This document shows, one piece after another, positions 10,258-17,822 of a DNA stretch of 33,245 nucleotides. Positions within the stretch are counted from its first letter, which is position 1. Each line of letters begins with the position of its first letter. A program made the position numbers and the translations under genes. The DNA is from a bacterium (lineage in GTDB: Bacteria; Patescibacteriota; Saccharimonadia; Saccharimonadales; SZUA-47). Location of the stretch: NCBI GenBank assembly GCA_030427365.1, contig JAUHWW010000008.1, positions 1-33,245 on the forward strand, written 5' to 3'. The notes beneath the pieces were generated by a model that was given only the letters and a program-made list of their open reading frames with translations, made no database searches and was not told the origin of the DNA.

Positions 10258-10680
10258 ATGAAACACTTTAGAAGAGCAGTAGGTTGTGTTGGGCTGCTCG
10301 TTGGTTCAACAGCGTGTGCCAATCAGTCATTTGATGCCTCCACTAGTATTGAATCGTTGCATGAGGGTCCGGTGGTTTCTGAGCTTCCTATTACGCTTGA
10401 GGCTCATCCTGAGCTTTTTCTTGGCAAGCGCGCTTGCCATCTTGTTCTATATGCTACAAGCTACGACAGTCTCATGAATCCCGGACGCATATCTGAAAGC
10501 TATGTCGAATTTACTAGGCCTGCCGGTCCAGATGATAGTTTTATAGCTAAGCAAGTGCCGTACGAAGAGTTTAGTTTAATAGACCGTAAGTTTGATACTA
10601 ATGATATTTCTGATGATACGGAGCGACTTGTCAGAAAATTTGTAGACGAGTATGTTGACGGTTTATGTCCTCATCCTTAA
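10258..10680 (+). CDS. putative lipoprotein, unknown function
   Basis: 140 aa; signal-like N-terminus with lipobox-like GSTAC at residues ~16-20; preceded by TTGACA (10221) and TAAAAT (10243). Confidence 0.65.
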   Translation: MKHFRRAVGCVGLLVGSTACANQSFDASTSIESLHEGPVVSELPITLEAHPELFLGKRACHLVLYATSYDSLMNPGRISESYVEFTRPAGPDDSFIAKQVPYEEFSLIDRKFDTNDISDDTERLVRKFVDEYVDGLCPHP

Positions 10681-10733
10681 CAGTAGTCTAAAGCAACATT
10701 TAATAAAGCGCATTCACTTCCTCTATGCTTTGA

Positions 10734-11873
10734 TTAGCTAATTGAGCTAGAAACAGCTTTAACAACGCCGTCGTCAAAAGGTCCTGGGATGATTTTATCG
10801 ACTGATGGATGTTCAACAAGGTGTGCGAGTGCTTCAGCCGCTGCTACTTTGTGGTCATCGGTGATTTTACTAACGCCGTTATCGAGCGCCCCGCGGAATA
10901 TGCCTGGGAAACCAAGCACGTTATTAATCTGATTCGGGAAGTCGCTGCGGCCAGTAGCTACAATTTTTGCACCTGATTCTTTCGCAACATCAGGCATGAT
11001 TTCAGGATCTGGGTTGGCCAAGGCAAAGATAATTGGATCTTTGGCCATCGTCTGCACCATTTCTGGCGTGAGCAAGCCGGCCTTAGATACGCCGATAAAA
11101 GTGTCAGCATTGTGCAGCGCATCTTCGAGGGATCCGTCAATGTTGGAAGGATTAGTAAATTCAAGTAGTAGTTGTTTCTCTGCATTCAGATCATCGCGAG
11201 ATGGACTAATAATGCCCTTACTATCGACAGCAATAATGGTCGGCTTTGCATAACGATTAAGTAATTTTGCAATTGCCACCCCAGCTGCTCCTGCGCCGAC
11301 AAGGACAATCTTCAAATCTTCGATCTTGCGGCCGGTGACTTTCGCAGCATTAATGAGCGCAGCGAGCACGACGATGGCTGTGCCGTGCTGATCATCGTGC
11401 ATGATAGGCATGTCGAGCTCTTGTTTAAGTCGCTCTTCAATCTCAAAACACTTTGGCGCTGCAATATCTTCGAGGTTGATACCGCCAAATGATGGAGCGA
11501 TACGCTTGACAGTCTCAACAATCTCATCAGCAGTGTGTACGTTGAGGACGATAGGCACAGCGTCGATGTCGGCAAAGTGTTTGAAGAGTAATGCTTTCCC
11601 CTCCATGACTGGCATAGCTCCTTCTGGTCCAATGTCGCCAAGTCCTAACACGGCAGAGCCATCGGATATAACAGCCACAAGGTTGTTTGTCCACGATACT
11701 TCCTTTAGCTTCGCCGGATCGTCCTGTGCGTAGCGCGATGCTTCTGCTACACCTGGTGAGTAAAAAAGTTTGAGGGTGTCCGCATTTACTTCGCCACGTA
11801 ATGACGTTGAAATTTTACCTTTGAGTTGTTTGTGCAAGTCGAGCGCTTGCTTGTTTAAATCATTGCTATTCAT
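10734..11873 (-). CDS. NAD(P)-dependent malic enzyme
   Basis: 379 aa; LFYSPGVAEASR, GDIGPEGAMPVMEGKALLFKHFADIDAVPI, HDDQHGTAIVVLAALINA, GAGAAGVAIAKLL. Confidence 0.96.
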   Translation of the reverse strand: MNSNDLNKQALDLHKQLKGKISTSLRGEVNADTLKLFYSPGVAEASRYAQDDPAKLKEVSWTNNLVAVISDGSAVLGLGDIGPEGAMPVMEGKALLFKHFADIDAVPIVLNVHTADEIVETVKRIAPSFGGINLEDIAAPKCFEIEERLKQELDMPIMHDDQHGTAIVVLAALINAAKVTGRKIEDLKIVLVGAGAAGVAIAKLLNRYAKPTIIAVDSKGIISPSRDDLNAEKQLLLEFTNPSNIDGSLEDALHNADTFIGVSKAGLLTPEMVQTMAKDPIIFALANPDPEIMPDVAKESGAKIVATGRSDFPNQINNVLGFPGIFRGALDNGVSKITDDHKVAAAEALAHLVEHPSVDKIIPGPFDDGVVKAVSSSIS

Positions 11874-11934
11874 AAACTATAGTTTACAGGTTCTGCGCAG
11901 TCATTTTACTCTTTTAATCTACGAAAAAAACTGC

Positions 11935-11940
11935 TATAAT
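11935..11940 (+). promoter_or_regulatory. -10 box of rplS promoter (led transcript)
   Basis: TATAAT at 11935-11940, ~45 nt before ATG at 11985, with GGAG-type SD in the leader. Confidence 0.6.
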
Positions 11941-11984
11941 CGTAAGTCAAATCAAATTTCTAGATTAGTTGGAGATAGATAGCA

Positions 11985-12506
11985 ATGAATTCAGTCGTTC
12001 AAGACGTCGCAAACAGCTTTAAAAAGCCAGAAGTTGTTGACGTGCGCAGCGGAGACACCGTACGCGTGCACCAGAAGATTAAAGAAGGAAACAAAGAACG
12101 TATTCAGGTATTTGAGGGAATGGTGATTCGTGTGAGTAACAAGAATTCTCATACCGCTTCTATCCTTGTTCGCCGCAATACTGGTGGTGTTGGCGTTGAG
12201 AAGAGTTATCTGTTGCACAGTCCGCTTGTGACAAAAGTTGAGATCACCAAGCGCGGTAAAGTGCGCCGAAACTACCTGTCATACATGCGTGATCGGCGTG
12301 GTAAGTCAGCACGCCTCACGAACAAGAATTTCGATCGCCAAGCAGTAAACGACGTATTCGACCCAGAGGCTGCGAAGGCTGAAGAAGAAGCCAAAGCCGC
12401 TGCTGAAAAGGCTGCTGCTGAGAAGGCAGAAAAAGAAGCTGCAGAACAAGCAGAACTTGAAAAAAAGCAAGCTGAAGTCGAAGCCGCCCACAAAAAATCT
12501 GAATAA
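11985..12506 (+). CDS. rplS: 50S ribosomal protein L19 with Ala/Glu/Lys-rich C-terminal extension
   Basis: L19 core (FKKPEVVDVRSGDTVRVHQKIKEGNKERIQVFEGMVI, RRGKVRRNYLSYMRDRRGKSARL) followed by ~50 residues of A/E/K-rich sequence. Confidence 0.97.
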   Translation: MNSVVQDVANSFKKPEVVDVRSGDTVRVHQKIKEGNKERIQVFEGMVIRVSNKNSHTASILVRRNTGGVGVEKSYLLHSPLVTKVEITKRGKVRRNYLSYMRDRRGKSARLTNKNFDRQAVNDVFDPEAAKAEEEAKAAAEKAAAEKAEKEAAEQAELEKKQAEVEAAHKKSE

Positions 12507-12520
12507 TCTATAATCAACCT

Positions 12521-13078
12521 ATGATTGGGGTTGATGAAGTGGGTAGAGGAGCATGGGCAGGACCTTTGCTAGTATGTGCAGCAAGGTTAAAGCCCGGAAA
12601 GCGGCATGTGCGCAGCCTGACAGACTCCAAGCAGCTTTCTAAAACGCAGAGAAATCATTTATTTGAAAAAATTCTAAAGCGCTACGACCTCGGTGAGGGG
12701 TGGGTTTCAGCTGGCATGATTGATGAGCTTGGCCTCTCTAAAGCATTGTCCTGTGGAGCATTGCTAGCGTTATTGCAGATTGGAACCAACGCCTCTGAAA
12801 AAATCGTCATAGATGGAAAAGTGAATCTCATCAAGCACTCATCGTTTAGGAATGTCACTATGAAGATAAAAGCCGACGAAAGCATTGCAGAGGTGTCCGC
12901 AGCGTCCATCTATGCAAAAGTCATGCGTGATGGGCTAATGCACGAGCTAGCAGAGGAATACCCAGCGTACGGATGGCAGACAAACGTTGGCTACGGTACA
13001 AGGAGTCATAGAAAAGCAATAAAGATACATGGCCTCAACAAGTTTCATCGCACTTCTTTTAAAATACCGAGCATCTGA
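12521..13078 (+). CDS. rnhB: ribonuclease HII
   Basis: 185 aa; IGVDEVGRGAWAGPLLVCA, LTDSKQLS, IDGKVN, AASIYAKVMRD, NVGYGTRSHRKAIKIHG. Confidence 0.96.
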   Translation: MIGVDEVGRGAWAGPLLVCAARLKPGKRHVRSLTDSKQLSKTQRNHLFEKILKRYDLGEGWVSAGMIDELGLSKALSCGALLALLQIGTNASEKIVIDGKVNLIKHSSFRNVTMKIKADESIAEVSAASIYAKVMRDGLMHELAEEYPAYGWQTNVGYGTRSHRKAIKIHGLNKFHRTSFKIPSI

Positions 13079-13081
13079 AAA

Positions 13082-13119
13082 TGTCTAAAGTTTACTACGG
13101 CCGTAGTAAACTTTAGACA
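13082..13119. repeat. 38-bp perfect palindrome TGTCTAAAGTTTACTACGGCCGTAGTAAACTTTAGACA
   Basis: Read directly: left arm TGTCTAAAGTTTACTACGG is the exact reverse complement of right arm CCGTAGTAAACTTTAGACA, no spacer; begins 3 nt after the rnhB stop. Confidence 0.95.
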
Positions 13120-13151
13120 AGTAAAGATGAGTAATAAAAAAGAATGAGGGG

Positions 13152-13184
13152 AAATCCGAGAAAAAGCGGATTTAAAGCGGATTT
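13152..13184 (+). repeat. inverted repeat AAATCCG-N8-CGGATTT with an additional direct copy of CGGATTT
   Basis: AAATCCG 13152-13158; CGGATTT 13167-13173 and again 13178-13184 (followed by T). Confidence 0.85.
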
Positions 13185-13261
13185 TGAGTGATATACATCA
13201 CGGTGAAAATAACAGATGCGATGTATGATGTTTTTGACATATAAAGCAAAGGGGTAGCTTC

Positions 13262-13438
13262 ATGGGTGCACGTAAGTCAAGCCAACAAAATGTCCGTAAT
13301 ATAACGCAAAATTCGAGCGGAACGTATTCGATTTCTTTGCCGAAAGCTCTCGTAAAACAGCTCCGCTGGCAGAAAAATCAGCAAGTTACGGTTAAGAAGG
13401 CAGGAGAGCAGCTCATTATTGTTGATTGGAAAGGTTAA
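13262..13438 (+). CDS. AbrB/SpoVT-type (swapped-hairpin) DNA-binding protein, 58 aa
   Basis: Not in the ORF track (below 60 aa). Translation MGARKSSQQNVRNITQNSSGTYSISLPKALVKQLRWQKNQQVTVKKAGEQLIIVDWKG*; SYSISLPKALVKQL..KNQQVTVKKAGEQLIIV resembles SpoVT/AbrB/MazE antitoxin-type domains; AGGGG SD upstream. Confidence 0.8.
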   Translation: MGARKSSQQNVRNITQNSSGTYSISLPKALVKQLRWQKNQQVTVKKAGEQLIIVDWKG

Positions 13439-13440
13439 AA

Positions 13441-13914
13441 ATGAAAATTTCCTCACTTTTTAAAAAGAAAAAGATACTAATTCTAGTACTGCTCATTCTT
13501 CTTATTATCGTTCCTAGCTTAGTGGGCCAAATAAAGAGAAACAAAGGCCTGTCAGACCTTAATACGGTTCTTCACAGTCTGCCACTGCCTAATGACTACT
13601 CAACGTCAAGTAGGTACGGCTGTCATACGGGTTTTAAAGGTGTAGAGCACTGCGATCATAGCCTACAAGCATACTTTGAAAACAGATTTGTGGTAGATGA
13701 AGGTGCGATAGAAGAGAAGCTTATTCAAGATAAATGGACTAAAGCGGGAGTGGAGTTCCCTAGAGAAGATGTTTCATATTTCTATAGAGTTGATGAAGAA
13801 AGTGGGCGTAATGTGTGTGCTGAACTTGGCCCATCAATAACTGATAGACTTGCGTACACCATACAACTCGAAGGTAGCGATTTTCAAGATTGTGCTGAGT
13901 ATTGGTTTCGCTGA
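13441..13914 (+). CDS. membrane-anchored protein of unknown function
   Basis: Likely start ATG 13441 (MKISSLFKKKKILILVLLILLIIVPSLVG...), 2 nt after the AbrB-like stop; N-terminal TM; Cys-containing extracytoplasmic region. Confidence 0.7.
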   Translation: MKISSLFKKKKILILVLLILLIIVPSLVGQIKRNKGLSDLNTVLHSLPLPNDYSTSSRYGCHTGFKGVEHCDHSLQAYFENRFVVDEGAIEEKLIQDKWTKAGVEFPREDVSYFYRVDEESGRNVCAELGPSITDRLAYTIQLEGSDFQDCAEYWFR

Positions 13915-14249
13915 TGAGCACAACAAGTACTGGACGTGACGCTGAAGCACACGTAGCAGAGTATTTAAAGTCGAAAGGTCACACAATAGTGGATTTAAAT
14001 TGGCGGACTCGGTGGTGTGAGATTGATATTGTCTCGCAAGACAAAAAGTGTGTGTATTTTACCGAAGTGAAGTATCGTTCCTCATCTGATTGGGGTAGCG
14101 GGTTCGACTATATTACGAAAAAAAAGCAGCAACAGATGAGATTTGCCGCCGAATTCTGGATCGCTCAGAATAAGTGGAAGAAGGAATCGGTTATTTTGGG
14201 AGCTGAAGTAGACGCAGATCAGAAAATAACTATCATTGAAATTTCTTAA
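13914..14249 (+). CDS. YraN/UPF0102-family putative endonuclease
   Basis: TGRDAEAHVAEYLKSKGHTIVDLNWRTRWCEIDIVSQDKKCVYFTEVKYRSS: UPF0102 restriction-endonuclease-like (E..D...EVK) signature; ATGA overlap with preceding ORF. Confidence 0.88.
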   Translation: MSTTSTGRDAEAHVAEYLKSKGHTIVDLNWRTRWCEIDIVSQDKKCVYFTEVKYRSSSDWGSGFDYITKKKQQQMRFAAEFWIAQNKWKKESVILGAEVDADQKITIIEIS

Positions 14250-14270
14250 GCTTGCGTACGGGCTTTTTTT
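14248..14270 (+). terminator. candidate rho-independent terminator
   Basis: AAGCTTG-CGTA-CGGGCTT stem (with G-T wobbles) followed by a T run, overlapping the yraN-like stop codon. Confidence 0.45.
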
Positions 14271-14286
14271 CTGGAAAAATCGTCTC

Positions 14287-14649
14287 ATGGATCGTCATGA
14301 AATTGAGAGATTTTACGATTTTACTTCGCGTTTAAAACCAGCAATAAACTATGGTTGGGAACCTGATGCTGGAATAGTTCGCATTGATCCAGATGTTGTC
14401 GTTGCTGTTAGTTGCTCACCAGTTGGTGGAGGTAATATTCACGCTGTAGATATTCAAGTACACCCAACGCTTGCAGCCTCATCAATTGCGTCAATTGCTG
14501 GGGTGAGGTTTCCAATGATCGCAAAATTTTCGCGATTTGGTTTCCTAGGCGACGAAGGTATTGAATTGCCGCCTTGCACAGTCGAACAGGGACGATTGCA
14601 GCAGGTGAATCAGGTACTTGCAACAGCCTGCGAACTAATCCGAGTCTAA
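14287..14649 (+). CDS. hypothetical protein
   Basis: ORF with plausible internal start MDRHEIERFYDF (14287); codon usage and position consistent with coding; no recognised family. Confidence 0.55.
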   Translation: MDRHEIERFYDFTSRLKPAINYGWEPDAGIVRIDPDVVVAVSCSPVGGGNIHAVDIQVHPTLAASSIASIAGVRFPMIAKFSRFGFLGDEGIELPPCTVEQGRLQQVNQVLATACELIRV

Positions 14650-14692
14650 AAAACGTTTTTTCGTAAAGTGTGATAAATGTCACGAAAGACTA

Positions 14693-14720
14693 TTGATATA
14701 CATCACAAAAGTAGTATAAT
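14693..14720 (+). promoter_or_regulatory. promoter of the 14732 ORF
   Basis: TTGATA 14693-14698, 16-nt spacer, TATAAT 14715-14720. Confidence 0.65.
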
Positions 14721-14731
14721 CGTCACTTGTC

Positions 14732-15202
14732 ATGGGAAAAACAAGAAATTTTGAAAAAGATGCTTTGCTCGAAGCAGGACAACGAATCCTACCCTTACTA
14801 AACACTGTTTATAGCGAAATGGATAGTCCTCTCGCGATGACAGAAGGTAAGGGTATTTGGTTCCAGCCGGTAAAATGCATCAGAGACGGATCTCCAAAGT
14901 TGTCGCTAGTCGGTGGTGAGTTGGTTAAGGTAGTTGCAACTATTGGAAGTGACGTTGGTATCACAACCCCTCTTGGAGTCAAGACACCTGCAGTTTGCTA
15001 TGCGAGTAAGTCTGATGATGAGTTTACCGATGTAGCGCTAGTAGGCGCACTCAATAGACAAATACCATTGAATGATGCATCAGGGCTAGTAGTTCAGAGA
15101 GGATTAGCTCAAATTACTACGGTTAGCGAGCATGCGGCACACGTTGCAGGTGTTTCCTTTGAACCGGTTCAAGTGCAACCACGTTTTATACTGTCTTGGT
15201 AA
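14732..15202 (+). CDS. hypothetical protein
   Basis: 156-aa ORF with a good promoter directly upstream; no recognised family. Confidence 0.65.
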   Translation: MGKTRNFEKDALLEAGQRILPLLNTVYSEMDSPLAMTEGKGIWFQPVKCIRDGSPKLSLVGGELVKVVATIGSDVGITTPLGVKTPAVCYASKSDDEFTDVALVGALNRQIPLNDASGLVVQRGLAQITTVSEHAAHVAGVSFEPVQVQPRFILSW

Positions 15203-17756
15203 ACCACGCTAGAGCGGCTGCAGCATCTCGCTTGCGCCATGCAGCGTTGGTTTGTGCGACTTCCAGGCCTTGAGCGTAGGTGCGCTCCAGCATTGGCTCC
15301 ATACGCGGTCTGAAGAACTTCTCGTATTCAGTAATCATCTTTTCGTCCGCAAAGGTGCGTGCGGCGTACAGCGGCGTGCGCGCAAAGCTCAGATCACGGC
15401 CAATGTTTTCCTTTAGCCACGCCCAGTTTTCTTGTAACCATTGCCACGCAGCTTGCCGTGAGTGACGGTTCATGAAGCTATAGGCGATCCAGTAGCTGAG
15501 GTCTTGCAATTTAATGACGTCGCGATCCTTTATAAGTTCGAATACTCGCGTATGTAATTCTGGTTGCTCAAAGCTACAAAGCGCGCTGCTGATTGACATG
15601 CGTTCGTCGCTCGAATTCGAGCTCTTGTACATCGTTAATAATTGGTCAAATTCGACTTCTCCTCCGTGGCGAGCGGCTGTTGAGTAGATGATTGCGCGTA
15701 AATCTGGATTAATTGGTGCGTCAGACGCTATTTTTGCCGTGTACTGCACAAGAGCTTTCTTAACAGTTTCATCATGATCAGCGCCAGCAGCCATGGAAAT
15801 TATCACCGGTCGCAGTAATGTATCAAGATGATTTTCGCTATCTTTCTTCTCCCAGCCGAGGCGCGATAGCTGTTTTGCGGTTAGCTTGATGATGAATGGC
15901 TTCATAGCGTCGCGTAAATTGTCGTCAGTGTCTGTCTTCGATAGCGTGGCGCGGATTGAACCGATACTGCCTGCGATAGTTTCCCACGCGCTGAGGCTGT
16001 CTTCGCGAGCGTAATGGCCAAGCAACTCCAGATATTCGGTGACGGGTTGATAACCAGCTTTTGTGACTTCAAAGCCGTCTGATAGCAAGCCCATGCGATC
16101 AATAGCTTTGAGCTTACCATCATCAATCGCGGCAAGTTGTTTCTGCTGCAAATCATGTGAATAATCCACGCGGTAAAATCCACGTTGACCCTCGTTCAGC
16201 TGCAGAGGAATTTGCTTAAATGGCACGTTGTTCTCGGCTTTGTCTGCAATATCTCTATCCAGCCCACTTGTCAGCAGCGGCAGCGGCCAAATGCTGTCAT
16301 CGTTGCGTGCGTTTGAGGCAGGATTAGTGACAAAACGTTCTTGCTTGATTTTCAAGTGATCGTTCTGTTGCTCGACAGTCACCAGCGGAAAGCCTGATTG
16401 GCTCGTCCAGGCGTGCATGAATTCCTTCACTGGCTTGCCAGAGACTTTTTCTAGCGCTGCCCAGAGATCTATGGTGTGGGTGTTTTTGTAGGCGTGTGTT
16501 TTTAGGTAGTATCGCAAGCCATCACGGAAATCATCAGGGCCGAGGTAATCATGCAGCATATGGATAACGCTCGCGCCTTTTTGGTAGGAAATAGCATCAA
16601 AAATCGTGCGGATTTCATCCGGGTGGTTAATTGGCACTTCGATAGGGTGCGTATGCTCGAGTGCATCGAGCTTGAGTGCATGCTGTTGCTCATCGACTGC
16701 AAATTGCGTCCACAATTGCCACTCAGGGTAAAGTGAGTCGACGGCCAGGTATTCCATCCAGCTGGCAAAGCCTTCATTAAGCCAGAGGTCAGTCCACCAG
16801 CGCATGGTTACGAGGTTGCCGAACCATTGATGTGTGAGCTCGTGCGCGACAACCAAAGCCACCCACTGCTTAGAGCTGAGGCTGGTATGCGGGTCGACAA
16901 GCAATGCTTGCTCGCGGAACGTAATAAGACCCCAGTTTTCCATAGCACCACTAGCAAAATCTGGCAATGCGACGAAATCGCACTTTGGCAGCGGAAACGG
17001 AATGTCGTAGTAATCCTCGTAGAAGTCCATGCATGTGGCTGCGATATCGAGGGCGAAGTCGGTGTGCTCGATCTGGTCTGCTGTCGCGAAGGTGTTAATT
17101 TCGACGCCTGATTTACTTTTGGTTGTCTTTTTCTCAAGATCGCCAACCACGAAGGCAAGTAAGTACGTGCTCATGATGGGTGTTGTTTCGAAGACCGAGG
17201 TCGTTTGACTTGCTTTGCTTGTTTGCGTGCTAATAGGCGTGTTGGAAAGTGCCGTTTCGCCCTCAGCATGCGTCAGTGTAAAATCAAACGTCGCCTTAGC
17301 TTCAGGCTCATCGATACACGGAAATGCTTCGCGGGCATGGTGGCTTTCGAACTGAGTCGCGATAATTATTTCTTGTTTATTTTCACCGTGGAAGCACGGG
17401 TAGATGCCTTCCATGTTGCGAGTAATCTTGCCATTAAACTGCAATTCAACGGTGAAATCTCCAGGGTAGATCGTTGCATCAGTGTGCAGGCGAACCTCTT
17501 CAAAGGACTTTTGTGGATTAATACGTGAAATGCCGACCTCTTGGTCACCAGATTTTTTGTCGTGTTTGGTGATTTTCGCTGAAGTTATCTTTAGTCCATG
17601 CTGGTGGAACGTTAGTCTTTTGCTTGGTTTGCCAGTTTTGCGGCCTCTAATGGCTACAGAACCACTGAACGACTGTTTATCTTTTGATAGTAAAAGATGT
17701 AAATCATAATGCTCAGGAGCAAAGTGCTCAAAAAGCCGTGTCACGTTTTTACTCAT
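15186..17756 (-). CDS. M1-family zinc aminopeptidase (PepN-like)
   Basis: GAMENWGLITFRE and HELTHQWFGNLVTMRWWTDLWLNEGFA; most likely start is ATG 17756 (MSKNVTRLFEHF). Confidence 0.97.
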   Translation of the reverse strand: MSKNVTRLFEHFAPEHYDLHLLLSKDKQSFSGSVAIRGRKTGKPSKRLTFHQHGLKITSAKITKHDKKSGDQEVGISRINPQKSFEEVRLHTDATIYPGDFTVELQFNGKITRNMEGIYPCFHGENKQEIIIATQFESHHAREAFPCIDEPEAKATFDFTLTHAEGETALSNTPISTQTSKASQTTSVFETTPIMSTYLLAFVVGDLEKKTTKSKSGVEINTFATADQIEHTDFALDIAATCMDFYEDYYDIPFPLPKCDFVALPDFASGAMENWGLITFREQALLVDPHTSLSSKQWVALVVAHELTHQWFGNLVTMRWWTDLWLNEGFASWMEYLAVDSLYPEWQLWTQFAVDEQQHALKLDALEHTHPIEVPINHPDEIRTIFDAISYQKGASVIHMLHDYLGPDDFRDGLRYYLKTHAYKNTHTIDLWAALEKVSGKPVKEFMHAWTSQSGFPLVTVEQQNDHLKIKQERFVTNPASNARNDDSIWPLPLLTSGLDRDIADKAENNVPFKQIPLQLNEGQRGFYRVDYSHDLQQKQLAAIDDGKLKAIDRMGLLSDGFEVTKAGYQPVTEYLELLGHYAREDSLSAWETIAGSIGSIRATLSKTDTDDNLRDAMKPFIIKLTAKQLSRLGWEKKDSENHLDTLLRPVIISMAAGADHDETVKKALVQYTAKIASDAPINPDLRAIIYSTAARHGGEVEFDQLLTMYKSSNSSDERMSISSALCSFEQPELHTRVFELIKDRDVIKLQDLSYWIAYSFMNRHSRQAAWQWLQENWAWLKENIGRDLSFARTPLYAARTFADEKMITEYEKFFRPRMEPMLERTYAQGLEVAQTNAAWRKRDAAAALAWFTKTV

Positions 17757-17764
17757 TACCAAAT

Positions 17765-17770
17765 AGTATA
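17765..17770 (-). promoter_or_regulatory. -10 box for the M1 aminopeptidase
   Basis: TATACT on the minus strand; predicted TSS ~2 nt before ATG at 17756. Confidence 0.6.
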
Positions 17771-17822
17771 GCTTACTCAGTATGTCGACGTCATAAACAT
17801 CGCTTATACAGTATAAATGTTA

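Noticed and set aside
11873-11886. TAAACTATAGTTTA palindrome over the malic-enzyme start as an operator
   Set aside because: 14 bp AT-rich and explained adequately by a -10 box (TAAACT) adjacent to the start codon; chance palindrome plausible.
13081-13116. Mini-ORF ATGTCTAAAGTTTACTACGGCCGTAGTAAACTTTAG (MSKVYYGRSKL*) encoded by the palindrome
   Set aside because: 11 codons, no SD and no -10 at leaderless spacing; a by-product of the palindrome is more likely than a real peptide.
13262-13914. Classical type II toxin-antitoxin pair (AbrB-like antitoxin + downstream gene)
   Set aside because: The downstream product is a TM-anchored protein without MazF, PIN, RelE or Fic-like features; kept only as an unknown pair.
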